Shown: positions 1 to 8,340, counted from the first letter of the stretch. The stretch is 12,870 nt of DNA from Alphaproteobacteria bacterium (GCA_027485005.1 JAIXRX010000048.1:1-12870), one strand, 5' to 3'. Translations and numbers: made by a program. The notes: a model not told the origin generated them from the letters alone.

Positions 1-1040
1 ACGCTTGCCTTGAGCAACTGCCCTTGGCTATTTTGCTAGTGGACGCCACTGGACACCTAGCCTACGCCAACCCCGCTGCCGAAAACGCCCTTGGCAGCAG
101 CGCGCGCATGTTGGCGGGGCAGCCCGCCACCCAGTTTTTTTTGTGGCCCGAAGATTTTCACGCCCAATGGAAAACGCTGCACCACACCCCCGCACTCACG
201 CGTGAAATCCCCTGTGATATCCGTAGCCGCATTGGTAAAATTGAGCCAGTGATGGTGCAAACCGCGCCGCTTGAACTCACTGATGGCCGTGTTTTGCTGG
301 CGCTTTATTTTACTCCCGCCTCCACCCTGCCCCCTGCGGCCGCGGACGCGGACACACGCACCGCCAGCCTTGCGAATATCCTTGCCCATGAAATCAAAAA
401 CCCTCTCACGGGGATTCGTGGCGCAGCACAGTTGTTGGCCAAATTTGTGCCCGAACATGCCCAAAAATTCAGCACCATGATTATCCAAGAAGTCGAGCGA
501 ATTCGAGCGCTAGTGGACGACATGGTCGCGTTTTCCGAGCGTAGTGCATCGAGTTTTTCTGCAATTAATATGCACGAAGTCTTGCGCCATAGCAGCATGG
601 TGGTGCAGAATAATCAGCATACAAGCGTGGAATGGAAAGAGGTTTTCGACCCTTCCTTGCCCGAAGTGCGCGGCCAGCAAGACCGCCTGATTCAATTGGT
701 GCTCAACCTGCTTCTCAATGCACAAGAAGCACTAAAAGACACCCCAAACCCCAGCATTACCTTGCGTAGTTTTTATCGCCCCGCCCCGCGCCTTACTCAC
801 GCGGCAGAAGGAGGAGAACCTCCGAGTCTGATTTTTCAAATTGAGGATAATGGGCCTGGCATCCTTCCTGATATTCAAGCTAAAATCCTTGAGCCTTTTG
901 TTTCCACCAAACCCGGCAGCCGTGGGCTTGGGCTGGCGGTAGCCGCCAAAATCGCTGCCGAACACCACGGGGTCTTACGCCTCATAGAGAGCCGCCAAGG
1001 CCACACTCTGTTTGAAATTTGCCTGCCACGCTGGAAATAG
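1..1040 (+). CDS. ntrB: Nitrogen regulation sensor histidine kinase NtrB (5' partial)
   Basis: This is a soluble histidine kinase/phosphatase that in its family phosphorylates NtrC in response to nitrogen status, usually through PII protein. The frame is open to the left edge, and the residues before the TTG at 24 (ACLEQLP) continue the usual NtrB PAS start, so the true start lies upstream. Counting from codon 24: a PAS domain spans about 1-100; the H-box is AHEIKNPLTG with phosphoacceptor His122; the N-box is NLLLNAQEA near 228-236; G1 is DNGPGI at 275-280; G2 is GSRGLGLAVA at 298-307. No membrane segment is visible, as expected for NtrB. All catalytic motifs are intact and the length fits the family (about 350-400 residues). 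The gene precedes ntrC on the same strand, its usual place. Confidence in the family is high; the exact start is outside the window. Confidence 0.93.
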   Translation, partial: ACLEQLPLAILLVDATGHLAYANPAAENALGSSARMLAGQPATQFFLWPEDFHAQWKTLHHTPALTREIPCDIRSRIGKIEPVMVQTAPLELTDGRVLLALYFTPASTLPPAAADADTRTASLANILAHEIKNPLTGIRGAAQLLAKFVPEHAQKFSTMIIQEVERIRALVDDMVAFSERSASSFSAINMHEVLRHSSMVVQNNQHTSVEWKEVFDPSLPEVRGQQDRLIQLVLNLLLNAQEALKDTPNPSITLRSFYRPAPRLTHAAEGGEPPSLIFQIEDNGPGILPDIQAKILEPFVSTKPGSRGLGLAVAAKIAAEHHGVLRLIESRQGHTLFEICLPRWK

Positions 1041-1184
1041 CTTTCCAAAAAACTTATCTTGTGCTTAAAAAATAGGCAGAAATTATGCGTTTGCGCCCGC
1101 TATCGCCATTAAAACGATGATTTCAGCAGGCACGAATAGACACAAATAAATAATAAAAACAACGCTTTGGCAGGAATACAAACG
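1041..1184 (+). other. ntrB-ntrC intergenic gap, no convincing signal beyond the ntrC RBS
   Basis: This gap of 144 bases is long for ntrB-ntrC, which are often closely spaced. It is A/T-rich towards its 3' end. I see no terminator hairpin with a T-tract, no correctly spaced sigma-54 site and no good -35/-10 pair. An ntrC-specific promoter is possible but is not supported by a recognisable motif. Confidence 0.4.
1172..1176 (+). promoter_or_regulatory. Ribosome binding site deciding the ntrC start
   Basis: The bases AGGAA sit nine bases before the ATG at 1185. This favours that ATG over the in-frame TTG at 1167, which has no such site and would add six residues (MAGIQT) not needed by the receiver domain. 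Confidence 0.6.
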
Positions 1185-2603
1185 ATGACTCTTACTCCAA
1201 CCATCCTTATTGCGGATGATGACCCAGCTATTTGCGCCGTGCTTGAAGAAGCACTGAAGCAAGAAGGTTGGAACCCACGCATTATGGCAAATGGCGCAAC
1301 ACTACTTGCTAATGTGCAGGCAGGCCTAGGCGACGCAGTGCTGACCGACATATTGATGCCCAATGAAAATGGCTTGGATTTATTACCGCGCATTCACGCG
1401 ATTAACCCAAACATGCCTGTGCTTGTGATGAGCGCGCAAAGTACACTTAGCCATACCGTACAAGCCAATCAAAGAGGCGCATACGAATTTATCCCCAAGC
1501 CATTTGACTTAGATGACATTATTAAAACCATTCGCCAATGTTTAAAAAACCAAGATAATACAAAAGATTTTTTACAAGCATCCCCACCTAAAACCAATGA
1601 ACTTTTAGTTGGACAGTCAGCCAAAATGCAGGAGGTGTATCGCACCCTCGCCCGCGTGGTGGATTTGGATCTCACCGTGCTGATTATTGGTGAATCGGGC
1701 ACCGGCAAAGAGATGGTGGCACGCGCGCTGCACCAACTTTCCAACCGTGCACATGAGCCCTTTGTGGCGGTTAATATGGCAGCTATTCCTAAAGATTTAA
1801 TCGAGAGTGAACTGTTTGGGCATGAAAAAGGAGCCTTTACTGGCGCCACTAACCGCAAGTCTGGACGGTTTGCTCAAGCAGGGCGCGGCACCTTGTTCCT
1901 CGATGAAATTGGCGACATGCCAATGGATGCACAAACTCGTCTTTTGCGCGTACTACAAGAAGGCGAATACTCTCCTGTCGGTGGGACGCAAACCTACAAA
2001 AACTTTGCACGCATTGTGTGCGCAACTCACCAAGATCTTGCTGCACGAGTGGCAAGCGGTCAATTCCGTGAAGATTTATTTTACCGTTTACAAGTTGTGC
2101 CGATTCAGGTGCCTGCCTTACGTGAACGTGCCGATGATATTCCGGAACTGGTTGCACATTTTATGCAGCGCGCGTCAAAGCGTGGCCTACCGCAAAAACA
2201 ATTTGATGCCGAAGCCATGGCATTTTTGAAAGCGCAAAGCTGGCATGGTAATGTGCGAGAATTAGAACATGCTCTTTATCGCGCGTGCGCACTTTCCACC
2301 GACCATATTATTTCTGCAGCAACGCTCAAAGACATGATACATAGCAATGCAAGCGGAGAAACGGCTATCTTAGCTAGCATTCCTGCTTTCTTGGGAGAAC
2401 ATTTGGAGCAGTTTTTTGCTGTTCACTTAAAAGACGATCCGATTGCTAATTTATATGATGATTGGATGGCAACGGTCGAGCCTCCCCTTCTGAAAGCCAC
2501 GCTAAAATTTACAGATGGTAATCAGCTTAAAGCCGCGCACATTCTTGGTATTAACCGCAATACTTTGCGTAAAAAACTCCTGCAATATAATCTATTGGAT
2601 TAA
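1185..2603 (+). CDS. ntrC: Nitrogen response regulator NtrC, sigma-54 activator
   Basis: NtrC is a cytoplasmic response regulator that, once phosphorylated by NtrB, oligomerises and uses ATP hydrolysis to open sigma-54 promoters of nitrogen-assimilation genes. Counting from the ATG at 1185 (472 aa): the receiver spans about 5-120, with acidic pocket ADDD, phosphoacceptor Asp55 (TDILMP) and conserved Lys105. The AAA+ domain spans about 138-375, with Walker A GESGTGK at 169-175, an intact GAFTGA loop at 216-221 and Walker B GTLFLDEIGD at 235-244. A Fis-type helix-turn-helix follows at about 444-466 (GNQLKAAHILGINRNTLRKK). The length is normal for the family. The stop codon TAA at 2601-2603 shares its last base with the ntrY start, so the two are probably translationally coupled. 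All residues needed for sigma-54 activation are present. Confidence 0.96.
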   Translation: MTLTPTILIADDDPAICAVLEEALKQEGWNPRIMANGATLLANVQAGLGDAVLTDILMPNENGLDLLPRIHAINPNMPVLVMSAQSTLSHTVQANQRGAYEFIPKPFDLDDIIKTIRQCLKNQDNTKDFLQASPPKTNELLVGQSAKMQEVYRTLARVVDLDLTVLIIGESGTGKEMVARALHQLSNRAHEPFVAVNMAAIPKDLIESELFGHEKGAFTGATNRKSGRFAQAGRGTLFLDEIGDMPMDAQTRLLRVLQEGEYSPVGGTQTYKNFARIVCATHQDLAARVASGQFREDLFYRLQVVPIQVPALRERADDIPELVAHFMQRASKRGLPQKQFDAEAMAFLKAQSWHGNVRELEHALYRACALSTDHIISAATLKDMIHSNASGETAILASIPAFLGEHLEQFFAVHLKDDPIANLYDDWMATVEPPLLKATLKFTDGNQLKAAHILGINRNTLRKKLLQYNLLD

Positions 2604-4774
2604 TGATGCTGAGCCACCAAAACCCTATTTTGGCATTTCGTCGTACACGCATTGGTCGACATTTAACATTGCTGCTTTCCTTGGCGGTGGGTTTATTAGC
2701 CATAACCACCTACATTGTGCTAGCGCGCTCAGTGGAAAATACACTGGCTGAGCATAAACATACTATCAATACGTTGTTGGTGGTGAATGCCGTCCTTGTT
2801 TTGAGTTTGGTGATAGTTGTTGGGCAGCGTGTATTTTTGCTGTGGCGCGCGCTGCGGCTTGATGCCACTGGCAGCCGTCTGCAAACCCGCGTGATGACGC
2901 TTTTTGGTTTAGTGGCAGTGCTTCCAACGCTAGTGGTTTCTATTTTTTCTGCCATCTTTTTTAGCTATGGTATTCAAACATGGTTTGATAAACGCGTAAG
3001 CACAGCGCTCGAAGAATCGGTCGCAGTCGCAAGCGCTTACCTCACCGAACATAAAGAAAATCTGCGCTCTGACGCTATTTCTCTTAGCTTACAAACGGAT
3101 CCTATTTTACCAGCACTCATCAGTAATCCTGGATTGCTGCAACAATGGCTGGACGAGCAAACCGCCCGCCGTTCTTTGGTAGAAGGAATGGTGGTGCATC
3201 GCAACCGTGTGGTGGCACGCACCTCTTTGAGCTTTAGTCTGGACTTTGAGCAGTTCAGCGCAACGGCAATTGAGCAAGCCAAAGCAGGCGAAGTGGCGCT
3301 TTTTTTAACGGAAGATGAGCGCGTTAGAGCGCTGGTGAAGTTGCAGCGTTTGCCAGACACTTATCTGATGGTCGGTCGATTAGTGGATGCGAAAGTATTG
3401 CAACATATGCAAAATGCCGAAGGCAGTGTGGCCGAATATCAGCGCCTCAAAAATAATATGAACAAACTGCAATGGCAGTTTTTTGCCGTATTTATTCTGG
3501 TAGCGTTATTGTTGCTTCTAGCCGCACTTTGGTATGGTAGCGTGTTTGCCAGTGCATTAGTGGTACCAATCACTAAGCTGGTGCAAGCTGCTGAGCGCGT
3601 GCGCGCAGGTGACTACGGGACTAAAGTAGAAGTCGGCACTCGAGATGATGAGGTAAGCGCCCTCACCCGCGCCTTCAACCGTATGACCGATGAGCTGGAT
3701 AAACAGCGCCAAGAATTAGTAGAGGCCAGCCGACAAATTGATGCACGCCGACGCTTTTCCGAGGCAGTATTGTCAGGCGTTTCTGCAGGAGTTATGGCTG
3801 TTGATCTTTTGGGCCATATCATTTTGCATAATCGTAGCGCGCAGCAATTACTTAAATGGGACCAGAGCACCAATATGCTGGACAAACCCATTACCAATGT
3901 TTTTCCTGCCGCTGAGGTACTGTTGGCACGGGTGAAACAAATGCCTGACCGTTCAGCACAAGAAGAAGTGAGCATGATAATCGACAGCCATCCTGTGACC
4001 TTTCTCGTGCGTATTACCGCCGAGCGCGACCAAGATGAAATTTCACGATTTATTGTGACCTTTGACGACATGACCCAACTGGTACACGCCCAGCGTAACG
4101 CTGCATGGTCGGACGTAGCACGCCGTGTTGCACACGAAATTAAAAACCCACTCACCCCAATTCATCTCGCAGCAGAACGCTTGCGTAAAAAATATGCTGA
4201 TCAAGTCAATGAAGCCGACCGTGAAACCTATGTGCGCTATGTGGATACCATCACAAAACACGTTGGGGATATCGGTAAAATGGTGGAAGAATTTGTGTCA
4301 TTCGCCCGCATGCCTACACCTGTCTTCCAACCCGAAGACATGCAGATGCTGATTCGCAAAGTGGTCTTTTCAGAACAAACAGCCCATCCAGATATTAGCT
4401 ATAAAGTAACCTTGGCGGATCAAACCGTCACTCACATGTGTGACGAGCGCCAATTCCGTCGTGCGATTGCCAATTTATTAAAAAATGCTGCCGAGGCATT
4501 TGAAGGAAAATCAGTAGAGAAACCGACCATCGAAATTATCAGCCAACACATAGATAATGTCTGGCAGCTAGAAATTTGTGACAATGGCCCAGGCTTCCCC
4601 GCCGACAAAATTCATCGACTCACCGAACCTTATATTACCACGCGTGAAAAAGGCACAGGGCTTGGACTTGCAATTGTGAAAAAGATTATTGAAGACCATG
4701 GCGGCAAGATGCTTTTACAGAACAGAAATGAAGGCGGCGCACGCGTTCTACTATCCTTTGTGTTAGAAAAATAA
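2603..4774 (+). CDS. ntrY: Membrane sensor histidine kinase NtrY
   Basis: NtrY is the membrane partner kinase of NtrX; in alphaproteobacteria the pair has been linked to nitrogen, redox and envelope control. The 723-residue protein has hydrophobic segments at about 21-41, 56-80, 97-123 and 292-320, with an extracytoplasmic loop between the third and fourth. HAMP follows (about 318-372), then PAS (about 385-495, RRFSEAVLSGVSAGVMAVD). The H-box ARRVAHEIKNPLTPIHLAAE carries His511; the N-box is ANLLKNAAEAF at 623-633; G1 is DNGPGF at 660-665; G2 is GTGLGLAIVKKI at 684-695. Length and order match full-length NtrY. The start overlaps the ntrC stop in TAATG, so ntrC and ntrY are probably one transcript. 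A second ATG follows immediately (2606) and could also be used. All kinase motifs are intact. Confidence 0.95.
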   Translation: MMLSHQNPILAFRRTRIGRHLTLLLSLAVGLLAITTYIVLARSVENTLAEHKHTINTLLVVNAVLVLSLVIVVGQRVFLLWRALRLDATGSRLQTRVMTLFGLVAVLPTLVVSIFSAIFFSYGIQTWFDKRVSTALEESVAVASAYLTEHKENLRSDAISLSLQTDPILPALISNPGLLQQWLDEQTARRSLVEGMVVHRNRVVARTSLSFSLDFEQFSATAIEQAKAGEVALFLTEDERVRALVKLQRLPDTYLMVGRLVDAKVLQHMQNAEGSVAEYQRLKNNMNKLQWQFFAVFILVALLLLLAALWYGSVFASALVVPITKLVQAAERVRAGDYGTKVEVGTRDDEVSALTRAFNRMTDELDKQRQELVEASRQIDARRRFSEAVLSGVSAGVMAVDLLGHIILHNRSAQQLLKWDQSTNMLDKPITNVFPAAEVLLARVKQMPDRSAQEEVSMIIDSHPVTFLVRITAERDQDEISRFIVTFDDMTQLVHAQRNAAWSDVARRVAHEIKNPLTPIHLAAERLRKKYADQVNEADRETYVRYVDTITKHVGDIGKMVEEFVSFARMPTPVFQPEDMQMLIRKVVFSEQTAHPDISYKVTLADQTVTHMCDERQFRRAIANLLKNAAEAFEGKSVEKPTIEIISQHIDNVWQLEICDNGPGFPADKIHRLTEPYITTREKGTGLGLAIVKKIIEDHGGKMLLQNRNEGGARVLLSFVLEK

Positions 4775-4882
4775 CTTACCACTACAAATAGCGTTGCAAA
4801 GATGTAACTAGGATGCTAAATAGGCACATAGTTGCATTTATGATAACACTGAGGCATGTAAGTTTTTGGCTGTTTTCTGCTG

Positions 4883-4908
4883 CTTAGGCACAAAAAACAC
4901 AGCCTAAG
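4883..4908. repeat. Inverted repeat in the ntrX leader, possible operator or hairpin
   Basis: A perfect 7-base inverted repeat, CTTAGGC at 4883-4889 and GCCTAAG at 4902-4908, is separated by an A-rich 12-base spacer. It is followed by A residues on the + strand rather than T residues, so it is not an intrinsic terminator in that direction. It lies 43 bases before the ntrX start codon, where an operator for autoregulation or an mRNA hairpin would be plausible. No specific regulator site is recognised. Confidence 0.35.
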
Positions 4909-4938
4909 AAAAAAACATTTCTGCCCATGAAAACACAG

Positions 4939-4944
4939 AGGGAG
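4939..4944 (+). promoter_or_regulatory. ntrX ribosome binding site
   Basis: AGGGAG ends seven bases before the ATG at 4952. The same GGGAGATA string precedes the sensor-like gene at 6481, so both genes have a strong and near-identical translation start signal. Confidence 0.7.
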
Positions 4945-4951
4945 ATACATA

Positions 4952-6346
4952 ATGAGCGGCGATATTTTAATTGTGGATGATGAAGAAGATATCCGTCATC
5001 TAGTTTCAGATATCCTAAAGGACGAAGGTTATTCCACCCGCACTGCAAAAGACAGCGATAGTGCTATTAAAGCACTCTCCGAACGCGTTCCTTCATTGCT
5101 CTTATTAGACATTTGGTTGACAGGCAGCGAGCTCGACGGCCTTGGCATTTTAGAATACACCAAACAACGCTACCCCGATCTTCCCGTCGTCATGATCTCT
5201 GGCCACGGCACCGTGCAAGACGCGATGCGTGCTGCCAAAGTAGGCGCTTTTGATTTTATTGAGAAACCATTTGAATCAGCACGCCTTCTACATGTGGTAA
5301 ATCTGGCGATTGAAACGTCTCGTTTGCGCCGTGAAAATCATGAATTAAAATTGCGTGGCAAACCAGAAAGCGACTTGATTGGTTCGTCGCAGTCCATTGC
5401 CACCATCCGTCAATCGATTGATAAAGTGGCGCCAACCAGTTCACGCGTCCTTATCACTGGTGCACCGGGCACAGGCAAAGAAGTTGTGGCGCGTTTAATT
5501 CACGCTAAATCTGCACGTGCCGACAATGCTTTTGTGGTGCTTAACGCCGCCCGCCTTTCACCCGACCGTGTGGAAGCTGAGCTGTTCGGTATGGAAGAAG
5601 GTGGCCCTAACGGTACCATTCAACATGTTGGTATGTTTGAACAAGCCCATGGCGGCACCTTGTTCCTCGACGAAGTGGCCGACATGCCGCTGGAAACCCA
5701 AAGCCGCATCCTGCGCGCCTTGCAGGAACAATCTTTTGAGCGCGTACGTGGTAACAAAAAGATTAATGTGGATGTACGCTTGATTGCTGCTTCCAATCGC
5801 GATCTATCGATTGAGATTCAAGCGGGTCGCTTCCGTGAAGATTTGTATTATCGACTCAATGTTGTGCCGTTAAAAATGCCATCTTTGCGCGAGCGCCGCG
5901 AAGATATTGCCGAACTCTGCCGCTATTTTGTGCGTCGTGCGAGTGAGCTTTCTGGCTTGCCTTCGCGTGATATTACGGAAGACGCGCTGGCTGTCTTGCA
6001 ATCTTACAACTGGCCAGGCAATGTTCGTCAACTTCGCAATATGATGGAGTGGGTGTTGATTATGGCGCCAGGCGGTAAAGGCACCCCGATTCGCTCCAAC
6101 ATGTTGCCAGCAGAATTGTTTGAATCCAGCCCGTTCATGATGCGTCCAGAAGTCAATACAGACATTATGTCTATGTGCCTGCGAGATGCACGCGAGCTGT
6201 TTGAAAAACAATATCTTGGTGCGCAGATTAAGCGTTTTGGTGGCAATATTTCCAAAACTTCAACCTTTGTGGGCATGGAGCGCTCCGCCCTTCACCGCAA
6301 ACTAAAAATGCTGGGCATCCACAATGAAGAAAAGGAAGCGTCATAG
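4952..6346 (+). CDS. ntrX: Response regulator NtrX lacking the GAFTGA loop
   Basis: NtrX is the response regulator paired with NtrY. The 464-residue protein has a receiver at about 3-120, with acidic residues DDEED at 9-13, phosphoacceptor Asp53 (LLLDIWL) and Lys105 (EKPF). The AAA+ domain spans about 140-370, with Walker A GAPGTGK at 170-176 and Walker B GTLFLDEVAD at 235-244. A Fis-type helix-turn-helix lies at about 428-456 (GGNISKTSTFVGMERSALHR). Where sigma-54 activators carry GAFTGA, this protein reads GGPNGT (217-222), one residue shorter across the region. It should therefore not remodel sigma-54 holoenzyme in the normal way. Loss of this loop is known in NtrX of several alphaproteobacteria, so it supports the assignment. 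The start has a strong RBS. A terminator follows the gene, ending the ntr block. Confidence 0.94.
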   Translation: MSGDILIVDDEEDIRHLVSDILKDEGYSTRTAKDSDSAIKALSERVPSLLLLDIWLTGSELDGLGILEYTKQRYPDLPVVMISGHGTVQDAMRAAKVGAFDFIEKPFESARLLHVVNLAIETSRLRRENHELKLRGKPESDLIGSSQSIATIRQSIDKVAPTSSRVLITGAPGTGKEVVARLIHAKSARADNAFVVLNAARLSPDRVEAELFGMEEGGPNGTIQHVGMFEQAHGGTLFLDEVADMPLETQSRILRALQEQSFERVRGNKKINVDVRLIAASNRDLSIEIQAGRFREDLYYRLNVVPLKMPSLRERREDIAELCRYFVRRASELSGLPSRDITEDALAVLQSYNWPGNVRQLRNMMEWVLIMAPGGKGTPIRSNMLPAELFESSPFMMRPEVNTDIMSMCLRDARELFEKQYLGAQIKRFGGNISKTSTFVGMERSALHRKLKMLGIHNEEKEAS

Positions 6347-6371
6347 CGTCTGACGTGTGACAGTTTACAGA

Positions 6372-6420
6372 AAAAGGCGTATCGAGCTTGAAAAATGCTT
6401 GGTGCGCCTTTTGTTTTGTT
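6372..6420 (+). terminator. Rho-independent terminator after ntrX
   Basis: Bases 6372-6387 and 6397-6412 pair over 16 positions, including a few G-U pairs, around a 9-base A-rich loop. The outer part is AAAAGGCG against CGCCTTTT. The 3' arm runs into TTTTGTTTTG, giving the T-rich tract expected of an intrinsic terminator. It lies 26 bases after the ntrX stop and 60 bases before the next start, so the sensor-like gene downstream probably has its own promoter. Confidence 0.85.
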
Positions 6421-6469
6421 GCTAGTCTGAACTACAACAAAAACACAAATAAAAATAAAAAAGCATAAA

Positions 6470-6474
6470 GGGAG
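6470..6474 (+). promoter_or_regulatory. Ribosome binding site of the sensor-like pseudokinase gene
   Basis: GGGAG sits six bases before the ATG at 6481 and fixes the start. The preceding stretch (6421-6460) is very A-rich and shows no confident -35/-10 pair. Confidence 0.65.
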
Positions 6475-6480
6475 ATATTC

Positions 6481-8340
6481 ATGGGGAACGTCAAAACACG
6501 CACCTCGCTCTTACAAGATTTTGCGCTACTGTCTTTTGTGACGGTGGTTTTGTTTCTTCTGGCGTCCACTTGGGTCATTTATCAATCGCTGGAAGATTAT
6601 TCGCAAAATCTGCTGCAAAGCATGGAAACCGAAGCTACGCGTTCTGACCGCGCGCTGATTATCGAACTTGAACATTCATCCTATTTACTTGAATCTTTGG
6701 GCCGCCAGATTGTGCATGTTGGCCCTCAAAATAAGGAAGAAATCGCACGTCTACTCAAAGCGTTTGAGTCCAATCAATCCATCAATGCGGTACTGTCATG
6801 GATTGATGCCGACCAAAAACTCGCCGTGAGCAGCAATCGCGGTGTGGTCGCTAAACCAGTCGATGTATCTGACCGCGACTACATGAAAAAAAGTTTGACC
6901 AGCCCATGGAAAGTACAAATCGGACGCCCAATTGACAATGCGCGTATTTCACGCAAGCGGGTATTGCCTGTTGCATTGGGTATCAATGATTATACTGGCA
7001 AATATCTCGGTACATTACTGGTGGCGATTGATCTGCAAAATCTTGAAGACAAACTAAAAACTGTTATCCAACGCAAAGATGTTGATTTTGCAGTGGTGAG
7101 CAATACCTTCCTGCCGATTATTCAATCGAATAAAGACGAAGATTTCATGTCGCGCTTCTTCCCTTCCACCTTATTGCAAACATTGAAGTTGGAAGCACAC
7201 ACCACGGGCAATATCTCAACGGGTGAATGGTTTAGCGAAGACAAGCCAAAAATATTCTCTATCTATCAGGTTTCCGCAGGCTATCCATTTGTGCAGTTGC
7301 TCGTACTTAACCGCCCCATCAGCTTTTCTGACGTGCAGGAATATATTTTGCCTAAATTGGTGCAAGCTGCACTGGTGGGTATTTTCCTAATACTGTCTTT
7401 GTGGATGATTCGCACGCGGGTGATTGATCCTGTCTTGCAACTGTCTGAGATGGTGGACCATATTACCCGTGGCGAGCTGAACATTGAACCTGTACAGCAA
7501 GGCCCACGTGAAGTGGTGCAACTTTCGCAACGATTGCACAAAGTCGCGCAATATATTGGTGAACGTTTGCGAGCAGAACAAGAACAGCGCAATAAGCTCT
7601 CGGTTTTCCGCAAAGCGAAGGACTCCGCTGAACTTTCCAACCGCATTAAAATCGAATTTCTTTCCGCCATGAGCAGTGAGATTCGCACCCCACTTAATAC
7701 CATTGTGGGTTTTTCCGAAGTCATGAAAAATCAGCTTTACGGGCCACTAGAAAACAGCCGCTACTGGCAATATGCGGTGGATATTCATCGTGCGGGATAT
7801 GCGCTCAAAGTGTTGATTGAGGATGTGCTTTCGCTTTCAAAAGCCGAAGCGACCCTCAGCGAGTTGCATGAAAAACCAATCGATGTGCCAACGTTACTGA
7901 GCAAAACGATTCGTCATGCAGCGGATGATTTGAAACAGCGTGGGGTAAATGTGGAATTGCGCGTGGAAGAAAACCTCCCGCGTCTGATAATGGACGAAAA
8001 CCGCATGAAACAAATTGCAATGAATTTGCTTTCTAATGCGGTGCGCCACACGCCTTCTGGTGGCACCATCCTGATTGAATCTTCGCTCGATAGCAGTAGT
8101 AAATCGGGCGCAGAATTTGTCATCAGCTTTACCGATTATGGCAATAAAAATGCGGTCAAAAAATCAGACCCGCAAGACATCGATGCTTCCACCGACCTGC
8201 TTGCGGGCCTCAGTTCATTAGGGATTCCGTTAACAAAAGCACTGCTGGCGATGCATCAGGCAACGATGGATATCGAGAATATTCCCGGCAAACCCAAACG
8301 TGTTACCATCCGCTTCCCCAAGGAGCGCTTGATTAGCTAG
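6481..8340 (+). CDS. Membrane Cache-HAMP histidine kinase homologue lacking the phosphoacceptor histidine (probable pseudokinase)
   Basis: The 619-residue protein has the architecture of a membrane sensor kinase. It has a transmembrane segment at about 13-34, then a periplasmic double-Cache-like region at about 35-285 (VSDRDYMKK near 129-137, IGRPIDN at 147-153). A second membrane segment (about 290-310), a HAMP region (about 311-365) and a helical linker follow. The dimerisation helix reads FLSAMSSEIRTPLNTIVGFSE. At the position of the catalytic histidine there is Ser399 (codon AGT, 7675-7677); the following Glu400 and Pro404 are kept. In the ATPase-like domain the N-box NLLSNAVRHTP is intact, but G1 reads DYGNK (552-556) instead of DxGxG, and G2 reads LSSLGI (577-582) instead of GTGLGL. 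Autophosphorylation on the usual histidine is therefore not expected. The frame is intact with a strong RBS, so it is probably a working signalling protein, perhaps a modulator of a neighbouring kinase such as NtrY. That role is inference. Confidence 0.88.
   Translation: MGNVKTRTSLLQDFALLSFVTVVLFLLASTWVIYQSLEDYSQNLLQSMETEATRSDRALIIELEHSSYLLESLGRQIVHVGPQNKEEIARLLKAFESNQSINAVLSWIDADQKLAVSSNRGVVAKPVDVSDRDYMKKSLTSPWKVQIGRPIDNARISRKRVLPVALGINDYTGKYLGTLLVAIDLQNLEDKLKTVIQRKDVDFAVVSNTFLPIIQSNKDEDFMSRFFPSTLLQTLKLEAHTTGNISTGEWFSEDKPKIFSIYQVSAGYPFVQLLVLNRPISFSDVQEYILPKLVQAALVGIFLILSLWMIRTRVIDPVLQLSEMVDHITRGELNIEPVQQGPREVVQLSQRLHKVAQYIGERLRAEQEQRNKLSVFRKAKDSAELSNRIKIEFLSAMSSEIRTPLNTIVGFSEVMKNQLYGPLENSRYWQYAVDIHRAGYALKVLIEDVLSLSKAEATLSELHEKPIDVPTLLSKTIRHAADDLKQRGVNVELRVEENLPRLIMDENRMKQIAMNLLSNAVRHTPSGGTILIESSLDSSSKSGAEFVISFTDYGNKNAVKKSDPQDIDASTDLLAGLSSLGIPLTKALLAMHQATMDIENIPGKPKRVTIRFPKERLIS

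Noticed and set aside
24..26. TTG as the true start of ntrB
   Set aside because: The frame remains open to the left edge and the residues upstream fit the usual NtrB N-terminus, so the start is outside the window.
1085..1120. Possible leader peptide of 11 codons between ntrB and ntrC
   Set aside because: It is very short, has no ribosome binding site and no attenuator-like hairpin after it.
1167..1184. TTG start for ntrC giving six extra residues
   Set aside because: There is no ribosome binding site in front of it, whereas the ATG at 1185 has AGGAA nine bases upstream and starts right at the receiver domain.
4822..4836. Sigma-54-like promoter before ntrX (GGCAC, then TTGCA)
   Set aside because: The two boxes are close to consensus, but only four bases separate GGCAC from TTGC where five are required, and the -24/-12 spacing is strict. 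Treated as chance unless a start site maps here.
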